DNA of 64,000 bases from DATMRF01 sp035566435. GTDB lineage: Bacteria; Verrucomicrobiota; Verrucomicrobiia; Limisphaerales; UBA8199. The notes beneath the pieces are model-generated. The model saw only the letters and a list, made by a program, of their open reading frames with translations, was not told the origin of the DNA and did no database searches. The position numbers and the translations under genes are program-made. Numbering within the stretch: the stretch's first letter is position 1; each line of letters begins with the position of its first letter. The stretch covers positions 124,001-188,000 of the forward strand of contig DATMRF010000105.1 of assembly GCA_035566435.1 (NCBI GenBank), given 5' to 3'. Below are positions 26,502 through 35,119 of this stretch, in pieces.

Positions 26502-29500
26502 ATGAAAACTGCCTGTCTCATTCGGTCTCCTCACCGACCGTTGCTGTGGTCGGTTTTGGCCTTTCTTGGGGTTACCTCTGCGCCGTTGTTTTCTCAGCCG
26601 GCCCAGCCGGTCATTACCTCCATTCGCCCCGAAGGCACTAACGTAGTCGTCTGCGTGAGCGCCCCCGCCGGTTTCCAACGCATCACCCTGGAAAGCCGCG
26701 CTTGCTTCGGCGTGGGAGCCTGGGTGCCGGTCGCCGTCGCCCAGCCCGATAGTGCGGGCGGCACGTTAACGTTCCGTTTGCCTTGCGCGCGGCAGTTCGA
26801 AATGCTTCGTGTCCGCGCCGATACGGTGCAGTCGTTGCCGGCGGCCTTTTACATCGGTACCAACTCCTTCTGGGGGCCGCCGACCAACTCCGTCGTGGTC
26901 TCTGCCATCGGCGGGCCCGGCGACGGTCTCACGCCAACCCAGACTCCAACCGGCGGCTCGGCCAGAGCCGTGGTTGAATCCGACATTTGGGAATTGAGCG
27001 GGGATACGCTCTACTTCTTCAATCAATATCGAGGGTTGCAGGTGGTCGATATCAGCAACCCTGACGTTGCCACCGTGCGTGGCACGTTGGACCTTCCCGC
27101 CGCCGGTGAACAGATGTACCTTCTGGACTCCAATCACGTTGTCTTGCTGGCCAGCTCGGGCTGTAGCTACAGCAGCGGGGACAGCCAGGTCCTGGTGGTC
27201 GCCGTCTCCAATGGCCTGCCCCGGCTGGTCGCCAGTCTTCCAGTTCAGGGCTCCATCCAGGAAAGCCGGATGGTCGGCACTGCCCTCTACGTCGCTTCCC
27301 AGATGTATCGTCCCGTCCCCGGCAGCACCAACACCACCTGGGAGTGGGGCACGCTGGTTTCGTCCTTTGACCTCGCCCAACCCGGCAACCCGGTGAGCCG
27401 CGACACCCTCTGGTATGCGGGCTATGGCAACGTCGTCTCCGCAACCGACATTTACCTCTTCGTCGTCACTCAGGACCCCGCCAATTGGTGGCAATCGGTC
27501 GTGCAGCTCATCGACATCACCGCTCCGGATGGCACGATGAATCCCTATGGCTCGCTCCGCACCGAGGGCCGTCTGCAGGACAAATTCAAATTGAACTACG
27601 CTGACGAGGTCTTTACTGCCATTTCGGAGGATTGGCACTGGGACAACGGCACTCTGCTGGTGACCGACCTGGAAACCTTCCACCTGCCCGATCCCCGCTC
27701 AACGGGGCCTGCGGGCATCTTCAAACTGGGCGACCTCGAGTTGGGCAATCACCAGCAACTCCACGCCACTCGGTTCGACGGCAACCTCGTGTACGTGGTC
27801 ACCTTCTTCCAAATCGATCCGCTGTGGGTGGTGGACCTTTCCGACCCGGCTCAGCCGCACATCGCCGGCTCGCTCGAGGTGTCCGGCTGGTCCTCCTACC
27901 TTCAGCCCCTGGGTAACCGTCTCGTCTCTTTGGGGGTCGTGTCCAACCGCGTCGCTGTCTCGCTCTTCGATGTTCATGACCCCGCCCACCCCGCTTTGCT
28001 CAGCCGCCTGCTCCTGGGCCAGAACTATTCCTGGAGCGACGCTAACTACGACGAAAAGGCCTTCGCTGTCCTCCCCGACAACGGACTGATACTCGTTCCT
28101 TACAACGGCGACACCACAAATGGGTGGACTTCCCAATTGCAGTTGCTCGACTTGACTTCCTCGAACCTGGTTGCTCGCGGTATCATTCAGCATCAGGTCC
28201 AGCCCCGCCGCGCCGCCTTTTCCCATAACCGCATCCTCTCCCTCTCGGGTTGGGAACTTTTGAGCGTCGATGCCGCCGACCGCGACCACCCCGTCGTGCG
28301 CGGCGACACCGAGCTCGCCTGGTCGGTCGATCGCGTGTTCCTGCACGGCAACTATCTGCTGGAACTGGACGCTTCCACAGGTTGGTGGGGGCATCAGAAC
28401 CGGCCGGCCGTGCGCGTCGCTTCTGCCGCCGCTCCGAGCCTGGTCCTAAACGAGCTGTTTCTGGACGGCCAGCCGATTGTCGGGGCCACTGTGCGAGATG
28501 ACCGGCTCTACATCGCTCAGAGCCAGACATATTTTTACCCGCTGCCTTTGGCGGGCGGCGCGGGTGGCCCAACGTACCCGTGCACCAATGGGCCGAACTT
28601 TACCGTCAGCGTGCTCGACCTCAGCGCGCTCCCGTCAGTATCCATTTCGGGTCAGGTGTCGGTGGCCGTCGATGTGCCTCCCTGGGGCGGAAGCTGGGAG
28701 GCCGTGTGGCCAAAATCCGACGTCTTGGTTTGGGCGGGTGGCGGTTTGAACTTCTGGTGGCTGCCGCCCATTTTTCCCGCGGCAGGGGGAGTGGGCGTGG
28801 TCGGCGGCGCGCCGGCGATTGCCTGGCCCATCTGGGGCTTTGGCGGCGGTGGCCAGTTGCTTGCCTTTGATGTCAGCCATCCTGCCGCGCCTAAGTTCGA
28901 CTCGGAAGTCAATCTCGCCACGAACGCCTGGTGGAGCTTCAGCAAGCCCTTCTCGAGCGGCAGCCTGGTTTACCTGAGCCATTCTGCGTCAGAGTTCTTG
29001 CCGGCAGTCCAGTCGCCGGGGACCAGCCCCACCGGAGGCCCTCTCCCGCCGGGCGGGACCGGCGGAAACCCCTCCAACACGGTTCCCGGCTGCTGGGTGC
29101 AGCGCTTCTATCTCGACGTGATTGACTATATCGATCCGCTGACACCGACGGTTCGCAAGCCGGTGAACATCCCTGGCACGCTTAGCGGACTCTCCGGCGC
29201 GGGCGAGTTGCTCTATACCACCGGCGTTCATGCGACGAATGCCATCACCGACTGGCGCCAATGGCTCGACGCCAGTGCCTATGACGGCGTGGCGGCGCAC
29301 CTGGTCGCCTCCCTGGCACTGCCCGATGCCTGGCCGCATCCGTTGCTGGTGGCGGACACCAACGTCTTCCTCGGACGCCCCGGTTACAATTACTCGAATA
29401 CCAACCTCGTCGCGCACCAACTCGAGGCCTGGACCCTGCAAGCCAGCGGCTCGTTCGGCTTGCTCGGAAAGGTGACGCTGCCGCTGCCTGCGTCCACGCT

Positions 29501-29714
29501 GATCACTCGCGGCTCTTTGCTGGCGGCCCAGGAAACCGACAACTCAGTCGCTCTCTTCGACGACTCCAACCCTGCGGCCTTGCTCCCCGTGGGGCGCGGC
29601 ACTCCGTCCGGATGCTTGTGGTTCGACCTCAACCAGGCCGACGGCACGGTTGCCCGCGGCCTCTGGATTCCCCTGGGAGTATACGGCGTTGAGCAGGTCC
29701 ACCCGGGACCTTGA
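26502..29714 (+). CDS. Large secreted beta-propeller protein (LVIVD-type repeats)
   Basis: 1070 aa from the ATG at 26502 (MKTACLIRSPHRPLLWSVLA, signal peptide ending near APLFSQ). After a small beta domain (TSIRPEGTNVVVCVSAPAGF), the protein has repeated propeller-like blades: YRGLQVVDISNPDVATVRGT, WGTLVSSFDLAQPGNPVSRD, LWVVDLSDPAQPHIAGSLEV, VSLFDVHDPAHPALLSRLLL, LLAFDVSHPAAPKFDSEVNL. Each has the hallmark of a hydrophobic strand, D-I/L/V-S, then P. It resembles the bacterial family of secreted beta-propeller proteins (PF09826-like) and LVIVD repeats; ligand and role are unknown. A glycine/proline-rich stretch occurs at about 850-870. It is not followed by a sorting signal that I recognise. 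Confidence 0.85.
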   Translation: MKTACLIRSPHRPLLWSVLAFLGVTSAPLFSQPAQPVITSIRPEGTNVVVCVSAPAGFQRITLESRACFGVGAWVPVAVAQPDSAGGTLTFRLPCARQFEMLRVRADTVQSLPAAFYIGTNSFWGPPTNSVVVSAIGGPGDGLTPTQTPTGGSARAVVESDIWELSGDTLYFFNQYRGLQVVDISNPDVATVRGTLDLPAAGEQMYLLDSNHVVLLASSGCSYSSGDSQVLVVAVSNGLPRLVASLPVQGSIQESRMVGTALYVASQMYRPVPGSTNTTWEWGTLVSSFDLAQPGNPVSRDTLWYAGYGNVVSATDIYLFVVTQDPANWWQSVVQLIDITAPDGTMNPYGSLRTEGRLQDKFKLNYADEVFTAISEDWHWDNGTLLVTDLETFHLPDPRSTGPAGIFKLGDLELGNHQQLHATRFDGNLVYVVTFFQIDPLWVVDLSDPAQPHIAGSLEVSGWSSYLQPLGNRLVSLGVVSNRVAVSLFDVHDPAHPALLSRLLLGQNYSWSDANYDEKAFAVLPDNGLILVPYNGDTTNGWTSQLQLLDLTSSNLVARGIIQHQVQPRRAAFSHNRILSLSGWELLSVDAADRDHPVVRGDTELAWSVDRVFLHGNYLLELDASTGWWGHQNRPAVRVASAAAPSLVLNELFLDGQPIVGATVRDDRLYIAQSQTYFYPLPLAGGAGGPTYPCTNGPNFTVSVLDLSALPSVSISGQVSVAVDVPPWGGSWEAVWPKSDVLVWAGGGLNFWWLPPIFPAAGGVGVVGGAPAIAWPIWGFGGGGQLLAFDVSHPAAPKFDSEVNLATNAWWSFSKPFSSGSLVYLSHSASEFLPAVQSPGTSPTGGPLPPGGTGGNPSNTVPGCWVQRFYLDVIDYIDPLTPTVRKPVNIPGTLSGLSGAGELLYTTGVHATNAITDWRQWLDASAYDGVAAHLVASLALPDAWPHPLLVADTNVFLGRPGYNYSNTNLVAHQLEAWTLQASGSFGLLGKVTLPLPASTLITRGSLLAAQETDNSVALFDDSNPAALLPVGRGTPSGCLWFDLNQADGTVARGLWIPLGVYGVEQVHPGP

Positions 29715-29888
29715 GCTGAGTATAAATGAAAATTGATGCTTCTGGCGGTCACATCAGGTTGAGGTTCTGCTGCCAATATTGGCGTGATGTTTTTTTGTGC
29801 GGTGTCTAGACCGTGCACGCCCGGTGGAAAACGACCTGCTTGGTTCGCCGCATCATGTAATCTGTCACCCTTAGCGACTCCACACATT

Positions 29889-30323
29889 ATGAAATATCTT
29901 TTCTCCATCTGCCTCGCGGTTGGCGCTTCACTCAATGCGTTTGCTGCCGACCGGCCCGACGACGCCAAGGCAGTTCAGGGAAATTGGAAGCCTGCCACGG
30001 CCGAGTTGGCCGGACAGCCCATGAACGACGCTGTTTTGAAAAGCATCAGCCTCAAACTGGACAATGGTAAGTATGAGGTTTTTGTCGGAAGCGAGCCTGA
30101 CCGGGGCACTTACACGCTCGATTCCGCCACCAGGCCCAAGAGCATGACCATTACCGGCACGGCAGGACCGAACGGCGGCAAGACTTTCCCTGCGATCTAC
30201 GAACTCGAAGGTGACACTCTCCGCATTTGCTACGACCTTTCCGGCGCGAAACGTCCCACCGAGTTCAAGAGCATCGCGGGCACGCGGCTCTATCTCGTGA
30301 CGTACAATCGCAAGCACGAGTAG
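29889..30323 (+). CDS. Exported TIGR03067-type domain protein
   Basis: 144 aa from the ATG at 29889 (MKYLFSICLAVGASLNAFAA, signal peptide). The mature domain reads DAKAVQGNWKPATAELAGQP, then YTLDSATRPKSMTITGTAGP, GDTLRICYDLSGAKRPTEF and LYLVTYNRK. This is the pattern of the lipocalin-like TIGR03067 domain (starting at a Gln-Gly-x-Trp), expanded in Planctomycetes and Verrucomicrobia. Biochemical function unknown; a small beta-barrel that binds something in the envelope is the usual guess. It is the last ordinary gene before the repeat-rich zone begins. Confidence 0.85.
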   Translation: MKYLFSICLAVGASLNAFAADRPDDAKAVQGNWKPATAELAGQPMNDAVLKSISLKLDNGKYEVFVGSEPDRGTYTLDSATRPKSMTITGTAGPNGGKTFPAIYELEGDTLRICYDLSGAKRPTEFKSIAGTRLYLVTYNRKHE

Positions 30324-30413
30324 GCCGCTTCTCCCAATGAACAACACGCCTAAATGACCGAGAGGCTCAGCCCGCAAATCTCACACCCACGCCTGTGCCG
30401 CGGCAGCAGCGGT

Positions 30414-30513
30414 CGTAGCGCAGGTTTCCAAACCTGTCGTATCGCCGACTTCCAAGTCGGCAGAGTGTCGTGATTGCATTGGTACCCGCAGGTTCGGAAA
30501 CCTGCGCCACCGG
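30414..30513. repeat. REP-like palindromic repeat, copy 1
   Basis: The element reads GTAGCGCAGGTTTCCAAACC, then TCGCCGACTTCCAAGTCGGC, then ACCCGCAGGTTCGGAAACCT. It contains three self-complementary words: CAGGTTTCCAAACCTG, GCCGACTTCCAAGTCGGC and CGCAGGTTCGGAAACCTGCG. A second copy with the same order lies at 50234-50330 inside a coding frame. Confidence 0.85.
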
Positions 30514-30566
30514 TAACGATGTGAAATATCCGGGTTATACACGACGCCAAAAGTGTTTGCGGCTGT

Positions 30567-30620
30567 TGTAGCGCAGGCGTCCTCGCCTGCGGGTTCGAGG
30601 GGCGTCCCCGCCCGTCGTTG
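30567..30620. repeat. Second REP-like palindrome (GTAGCGCAGGCGTCC type)
   Basis: GTAGCGCAGGCGTCCTCGCC at 30568 onward shares the GTAGCGCAGG head of the copy-1 repeat. It forms the hairpin GCAGGCG/CGCCTGC (30573-30590), followed by GGGGCGTCCCCGCCCG. Non-coding. Confidence 0.65.
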
Positions 30621-30655
30621 ACTTGTGGCGCTGTGTATAGAGCGTGTTTCCAAAT

Positions 30656-30742
30656 TGCAGGAGACGACCTAAGGAGTCTCAAACCTCCGGCGCAGATTAC
30701 GGCCTGGCGGGAGATCAGAAACTCCTTACGTCGTCTCCTGCA
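30656..30742. repeat. 22-bp inverted repeat around a 43-bp spacer
   Basis: The left arm TGCAGGAGACGACCTAAGGA with GT (30656-30677) is complementary to the right arm 30721-30742 with one mismatch. A further arm-like copy, AGGAGACGACGTCAGGAGTC, lies at 31665-31691. The spacer has no gene. The structure looks like the ends of a tiny non-autonomous element or a REP doublet. Confidence 0.8.
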
Positions 30743-30855
30743 GAAAAAGGGGATTTCCAAACAGGTGCTTAACAAAGGTTTGCACTGCGTCCGCGAGCGC
30801 ACTCGCCTTTGGAGGTTCACCGTTGCCGCCAGCCGCGGATGCTCGGCTTCGCGAT

Positions 30856-31512
30856 ATGGCTCGAAAACTCAGAATTCAATATCCAGGAGCGATCTATCAC
30901 GAAAAAATCAGGATCCGCAGATACCCCCTGGCGAAGTTCGCCGCCGCGGCGTTGACCAACTCTGCCGCGCTCAATTACGACATTGGCTGGCTGGTCGGCG
31001 GCCAGTGGATGAACTACACTCGTACCTATCCGGCGGGCAACTATTTCGTTTATGGCCGGTTCGCAGGTGGCGCCGCATTCCAGTCCCAACTCGACCAGAT
31101 CACGGCTACCGTCACGAATCGTTTGGGCATGTTCAGCAGCCAGGGTCGCGGTTGGACCAGCTACGACTGGACGCAACTCGTGGATACCAATGGACAACGC
31201 TCGACGATCAGCCTCGGCGGTGTTAGCACGCTGCGCTTCACCAGCCTGGGCGGCGCCAATGCCAACTTCTTCATGCTCGCGCCGGCCATTGCGGCCCCGA
31301 CGCCGGTCCGCATTACGGCCACAGCAAGTGGCGCCAACGTCACCATGTCGTTCCCGACACTCTCAGGCTACAACTACAAGGTTTATTACCGGAGTGACCT
31401 GGGGAGCGCGACCTGGAACCTGCTGACCATGGTCGCCGGCGACGGCTCGGTCAAATCCGTCTCCGATTCAGCCGCCGCAGGCAACCGGTTCTACCGTCTG
31501 GAGATCCAATAA
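30856..31512 (+). pseudogene. Chimeric remnant: RAYT transposase start joined to the C-terminus of a secreted protein
   Basis: The frame starts MARKLRIQYPGAIYH (30856-30900), the exact beginning of REP-associated Y1 transposases, which should continue with V-M-x-R-G-D but instead reads EKIRIRRYPLAKF. From about 30931 it becomes the C-terminal part of a large secreted verrucomicrobial protein: NYDIGWLVGGQWMNYTRTYP, VSTLRFTSLGGANANFFMLA, and a final domain ITATASGANVTMSFPTLSGY. No signal peptide precedes this part. The arrangement suggests an insertion or recombination that removed the 5' part of the secreted gene. Product, if any, would be 218 aa. It is followed by a good terminator, presumably that of the original gene. 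Confidence 0.75.
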
Positions 31513-31529
31513 GCTTGTCCTGCGCTACG

Positions 31530-31569
31530 CATCCACAGGCTGGCTTGCGCCGGCCTGTGGATGTTTTTT
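31530..31569 (+). terminator. Rho-independent terminator after the chimeric remnant
   Basis: CATCCACAGGC (31530-31540) pairs perfectly with GCCTGTGGATG (31553-31563) across a 12-nt loop, followed by six T. It begins 18 bp after the stop codon at 31512. Confidence 0.9.
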
Positions 31570-31931
31570 AGGCGGAGGGGTCCGGCCAAAGCCTGGCCCG
31601 ATAATAAGTGAAAGAGCGCCGCCCTACGGTCTGACACGAATGGCAACGATCCGCCTTCCTTTGTAGGAGACGACGTCAGGAGTCTCTGATCCTCTACCGG
31701 GTCGCGATCTACACCGAGCACCTGAGTTCGAACTGCCCCGCTATGGTCGATAGTCGTCATGGTATAGCCAGCAGGGTCGCCCGGCAAGCCGGTGCCCCAG
31801 GGCGACTCGACGCGCTGACCTGGCTCGCCTGTCAGACCAACACCTACAGCATAAGTAGCTTTCGTCTGGCTGACACGCACAGCGGCTCAGGCAAAGCTCG
31901 TGAATATGAGACAGTTTGCAGCCGCCACCCA
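31570..31931. other. Non-coding stretch with a lone repeat arm
   Basis: About 360 bp with no gene I can support. It contains the AGGAGACGACGTCAGGAGTC arm (31665-31691) related to the inverted repeat at 30656-30742. Open frames on both strands lack recognisable motifs. Confidence 0.5.
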
Positions 31932-32306
31932 ATGAAAGCAGACGGCCAAAACTTCCTGGATCAGCTCGCCAGCTCCTCATCGACTGCCTTCGAGAAGCGC
32001 TTTGCACAGATTTCGACCAGGCTCGGTTTGGCTGGCAGGCTGGATGCAAATGAATTAGGTTTGCTCTGCGAGGCAGCGTTCTATGCCACGCTCTGCAATA
32101 TCGCCTTCAACGGCGTCGGCGGATGCGTTGGAGGAATCAGACCCGAACGCGAACCGGACCGCATAAGGCTCGAACGAGAGTTCATGGCAGCCTCGGATAG
32201 GTTCTTCGCTTCTGCTGGATGGAAATCCCTGACTGGCTCAGAGAAGGGGTCGATCCAACGAATCTTTCTCAATGTTTTCGTGGTCGAGGACAATGTGCGC
32301 GGATGA
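31932..32306 (+). CDS. Orphan protein, unknown function
   Basis: 124 aa from the ATG at 31932 (MKADGQNFLDQLASSSSTAF). The frame runs further upstream to 31743, but that part lies in the repeat-bearing intergenic DNA. The protein is soluble, mixed helical, with a glycine-rich middle (FNGVGGCVGGIRPERE) and a helical C-terminus (FMAASDRFFASAGWKSL, IQRIFLNVFVVEDNVRG). No named domain. First of the small same-strand genes of the accessory zone. Confidence 0.6.
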   Translation: MKADGQNFLDQLASSSSTAFEKRFAQISTRLGLAGRLDANELGLLCEAAFYATLCNIAFNGVGGCVGGIRPEREPDRIRLEREFMAASDRFFASAGWKSLTGSEKGSIQRIFLNVFVVEDNVRG

Positions 32307-32366
32307 GACTCTTCACCCTTAGCGCGGCATGATCAAAGAAGTAGTCTTGGGTCAAGAACTTGACAA

Positions 32367-32582
32367 ATGAGCCGACTGCAACAACAGATGCTCGGCGTGA
32401 CGCTGAGCCAACGCGAGGTTGATTTCCTCATGGGAGCGTGCTCGCCGCTCAATATCGCGGACCGGGCGAAACTCAAGCAGTTCCTGAAGGAGCGCACGAT
32501 CCGGATCGTGCCGCCGCAGGGGCCGTCGGCGGCGTTGCCGGACAGCTCTGGGACTTTGAAAGAACAATTCGTGGTGGGTTGA
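32367..32582 (+). CDS. Small orphan protein
   Basis: 71 aa (MSRLQQQMLGVTLSQREVDF). The sequence has helix-forming character (ADRAKLKQFLKERTIRIV) and a polar tail. No known domain. It follows the preceding orphan gene by 60 bp on the same strand and is followed by the first copy of the approximately 110-bp dispersed repeat. Coding status rests on composition and position only. Confidence 0.45.
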   Translation: MSRLQQQMLGVTLSQREVDFLMGACSPLNIADRAKLKQFLKERTIRIVPPQGPSAALPDSSGTLKEQFVVG

Positions 32583-32735
32583 GCCATCGCAGGCATTTTC
32601 CCCATCGGCCCAATCTTTTATTTTGCTGAGGGTTGGGCCTGGAAAGGCATTTGGGTCGCAGGCCAAGGGCGGGTAACCTGATTAGCCGGTGCGCATCAGG
32701 CGGTTCCGACTCGATTAACGACACCGGGTAGAAAA

Positions 32736-32849
32736 GGCCAGCGCCAGGGTCGGACGCGCTACGGTCGTGGGCGGCGCGGCACACGTGGCGATCTGCTCGC
32801 CGCCACGCGGAATGCGAGGGGCTTGCACGGCAGGGAACAGCGGTTATCC
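32736..32849 (+). repeat. Dispersed ~110-bp repeat, copy A
   Basis: Reads GGCCAGCGCCAGGGTCGGAC, GCGCTACGGTCGTGGGCGGC, CTCGCCGCCACGCGGAATGC, GAGGGGCTTGCACGG and ends near AGCGGTTATCC. A further 46 bp upstream (32690-32735, GCGCATCAGGCGGTTCC) is shared with copy F. The 379-bp gap 32583-32961 otherwise holds nothing recognisable. Confidence 0.8.
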
Positions 32850-32961
32850 TGCGGGAAGTTGGTCGGCATGGGTGTCGAAACCTGAACAATGCCGCTGACG
32901 ACCCAAAGCAGGCTGCTGGGAATCGTGACGAAGACTATGCTCCTTTGAAGTGGATTCTGAC

Positions 32962-33951
32962 ATGAGAGCTTTGGCTCGATTAGGATTTTGCTCTGTTTCC
33001 ATCTTCACCTGCGCCACGGGTGCCCTCGCCGCAGCCGTCCATCATTACGTGTTTTTCAACCGAGACCGGGAGCGAATCGCCGATGCCAGCTTCCTCAGCA
33101 TAAAGGCGCTTGAAGGGGCGCAACTGAAATACACCTGGCGAGAGTTGGAGCGGCAGAAGGACCAGTACGACTTCGGGGAAATCCGCCGCGACTTGTCATT
33201 TCTCCAATCCAAGGGCAAGAAGCTGTTCGTCCAGCTTCAGGATGCCTCCTTCGACACCAACGTAGTGCCCATTCCGCCCTACTTGGTGAAGGACGCCCGA
33301 TACCACGGAGGAGCCGATCTGCAATACACCATAGAGAGCGATGATGAGAAACACGCCGCCCCCCAAGGCTGGGTCGCTCGGCGGTGGGATTCGGCGGTGC
33401 AGGTGAGATTCCATCGGCTGCTCTTGGCGCTGGGCCGCGAGTTCGACGGCCAGATTGAGGGAATCAATCTCTCCGAAACGGCGGTCGATTTTGGCGAGAG
33501 TGGAAAGTTGTTTCCGAAAGGCTTTACCCCTGTCGTTTATCGGAACGCGGTGTTGACGAACATGATGGTATTGAAGCGGGCATTCCCGCGCTCGGTGTCG
33601 ATGCAGTACGCCAACTTCATGCCTGGCGGGCAGCCTAACCTGCTGTGCGTGTACCGATGGGCCAAGGAGTTGAAACTGGGCGTGGGTACCCCCGACCTGC
33701 TGCCGTACAAGCCTGGTCAGATGCGTAATTGCTATCCGCTCATCCAAGAGTCTTCTGGCGCGATTCCCACCGGCATCGCCGTTCAAGATGGCAACTACGA
33801 ATACCGAAATCCCAGGACCGGCCAGCGGGTAACCGTCCCCGAGTTGGTTGAATTTGCGTCTCGGTACCTCGGGGTCAACTATATTTTCTGGTGTACCCAG
33901 GAGCCGTACTATTCCCAAGAGCTGCTGCCGTTCTTGCAGGCCCAACGGTGA
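32962..33951 (+). CDS. Exported TIM-barrel-like glycosidase-type protein
   Basis: 329 aa from the ATG at 32962 (MRALARLGFCSVSIFTCATG, signal peptide ending near ALAAAVHH); a GTG four codons earlier is in frame. The layout YTWRELERQKDQYDFGEIRR, DLSFLQSKGKKLFVQLQDAS resembles the entry of (beta/alpha)8 glycoside hydrolases of the GH42/GH35 kind. Later come QIEGINLSETAVDFGESGKL (a possible acid/base region), SMQYANFMPGGQPNLLC and VNYIFWCTQEPYYSQELLPF. I cannot prove the catalytic glutamates, so the enzymatic role is inferred. It is much larger than its neighbours. Repeat copy B follows 36 bp after the stop. Confidence 0.65.
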   Translation: MRALARLGFCSVSIFTCATGALAAAVHHYVFFNRDRERIADASFLSIKALEGAQLKYTWRELERQKDQYDFGEIRRDLSFLQSKGKKLFVQLQDASFDTNVVPIPPYLVKDARYHGGADLQYTIESDDEKHAAPQGWVARRWDSAVQVRFHRLLLALGREFDGQIEGINLSETAVDFGESGKLFPKGFTPVVYRNAVLTNMMVLKRAFPRSVSMQYANFMPGGQPNLLCVYRWAKELKLGVGTPDLLPYKPGQMRNCYPLIQESSGAIPTGIAVQDGNYEYRNPRTGQRVTVPELVEFASRYLGVNYIFWCTQEPYYSQELLPFLQAQR

Positions 33952-33987
33952 AGATAAGAATTTAAACGATTTCGACGACGTAAAGAT

Positions 33988-34097
33988 CAGCGCCAGCGGA
34001 CCGCGCTGCGGTCGCGGGCGGTGCGGCTCCAAACTGACTATCTCTTCGTCGCCACGCGAAACGCGAGTGGGTTCCGGCCCAGGGCACGGCGGATATA
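33988..34097 (+). repeat. Dispersed ~110-bp repeat, copy B
   Basis: Reads CAGCGCCAGCGGACCGCGCT, GCGGTCGCGGGCGGTGCGGC, TCGTCGCCACGCGAAACGCG and ends CACGGCGGATATA. The hairpin CGCGAAACGCG is visible. It ends 8 bp before the ATG of the next small frame. Confidence 0.85.
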
Positions 34098-34105
34098 TTT
34101 CGGGC

Positions 34106-34225
34106 ATGAATGACGCCAATTGTCCCGACACGTCGTCAATCCCTGAATACCTGATGCAACGGCACCATCTGGATTCACTTCCCTCTAAGGCAATTGAGCA
34201 ATTGCTGGGCGCAGCAGTCCAGTGA
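34106..34225 (+). CDS. Very short orphan frame directly after repeat copy B
   Basis: 39 aa (MNDANCPDTSSIPEYLMQRH and a tail ending LLGAAVQ). It starts 8 bp after the repeat and ends 14 bp before the stop of the convergent gene 34240-34443. The size makes coding doubtful; it is listed because other repeat copies have a gene start in the same position. Confidence 0.35.
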   Translation: MNDANCPDTSSIPEYLMQRHHLDSLPSKAIEQLLGAAVQ

Positions 34226-34239
34226 TGACCGGAACCGGA

Positions 34240-34443
34240 TCACTCTTTGGACTTACGTTCCCGAAAAGCCGGTCTTGTGGCCTGCTCCTTCTTCACGCAG
34301 GTTGTGGGCGACTCGGCTGCTGCGTGGAAAATGTCGTGGTAAGTCAGGGTGGGGTCGTCAGCAAGAATTTGCTTGCATGAATCGCCCTTCGCTATGGCCC
34401 CCAGGATGTCTCGTGATTTCTGGCTGAGCTTTTTCCATCGCAT
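34240..34443 (-). CDS. Small HTH-like protein (SRDILGAIAKG type)
   Basis: 67 aa from the ATG at 34443. The segment LSQKSRDILGAIAKGDSCKQ and TLTYHDIFHAAAE resembles short bacterial proteins with a LuxR/sigma-70-region-4-like or DUF433-like helix-turn-helix (SxxSRxIL...G.S..QIL....LTY.DI). The tail is basic (KKEQATRPAFRERKSKE). A DNA-binding or antitoxin-like role is possible but not shown. It is one of few genes in this zone on the minus strand, convergent with the short frame 34106-34225. Confidence 0.55.
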   Translation of the reverse strand: MRWKKLSQKSRDILGAIAKGDSCKQILADDPTLTYHDIFHAAAESPTTCVKKEQATRPAFRERKSKE

Positions 34444-34734
34444 ATCAGGTTCAATCTTTCAGCGCGTCTATATACCGATGAGTGGATGAGCATTTGTGGT
34501 GCCCGAGCTGCCAACCCGGATGTGGTCTATCTGTTTCCGTTAACGGGTCCGCCATTTGTAAGCCGTTACGAGCCGAGGCAACGCTCGAACATCAAAACGC
34601 CCAACTGTCGCCTTTTGAGACAAGGGTTCGAGCGGTTGTCCTTCACCTCGCTCGGTTCCGCCACCCCGCTCCTCCGCTCGAAGCCGGGCGTCAGTTCGGG
34701 GCCTTCGCGCTTCCGGCCCGCTTGACTTTAGCCT

Positions 34735-34869
34735 GGAGGCGAGCGCCGTGGCCGGAAACGCTGCGGCCTCTGGCAGCGGTGCTCGACTTGGCCATCTCCT
34801 CGCCGCCACACCAAACGCGAGGGGCTTGAAGACCAAGCCGCGGCGGATATAATGTTTCAGGCTAGGCCA
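34735..34869 (+). repeat. Dispersed ~110-bp repeat, copy C
   Basis: Reads GGAGGCGAGCGCCGTGGCCG, ATCTCCTCGCCGCCACACCA, AACGCGAGGGGCTTG, GCGGCGGATATAATGTTTCA and GGCTAGGCC, ending 19 bp before the ATG at 34889. The 291 bp upstream of it (34444-34734) hold no gene I can support. Confidence 0.8.
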
Positions 34870-34888
34870 CATCACATCGCATGCGATT

Positions 34889-35101
34889 ATGAGCAACCCC
34901 ATCCACGACATCATCAACGACCCGCGTGAGTATTCACCTTTCCTTCTCATGTTTGGCGCGCTGCTGTTATGTTGGGGTGGCTTGTGCGCGAGTGGTTTTA
35001 TTTCCGTCCGCTCCTCGACACGACGACGGGGGTTTTGGTTTGCGCTTCCCCCGCTGCTGGTGGGCCTGCCCAAACAGGCCAAGCGCAAATCCAAACGGTA
35101 A
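34889..35101 (+). CDS. Small membrane protein
   Basis: 70 aa (MSNPIHDIINDPREYSPF) with one clear transmembrane segment (FLLMFGALLLCWGGLCASGF) and a second weaker hydrophobic stretch (FWFALPPLLVGL), ending in a basic tail (KQAKRKSKR). No known family. The ATG sits 19 bp after repeat copy C, and the next gene follows after 18 bp, so the two may be co-transcribed. Confidence 0.55.
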   Translation: MSNPIHDIINDPREYSPFLLMFGALLLCWGGLCASGFISVRSSTRRRGFWFALPPLLVGLPKQAKRKSKR

Positions 35102-35119
35102 GCCTAAAACAGAAGTTTT

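Noticed and set aside
30414..30620. CRISPR array
   Set aside because: Palindromic units are present, but they are not evenly spaced, do not alternate with unique spacers, and no cas gene is near.
33196..34131. 311-codon minus-strand open frame
   Set aside because: It is antisense to the exported TIM-barrel-like gene, whose signal peptide and fold-like segments are better evidence; it also runs through repeat copy B.
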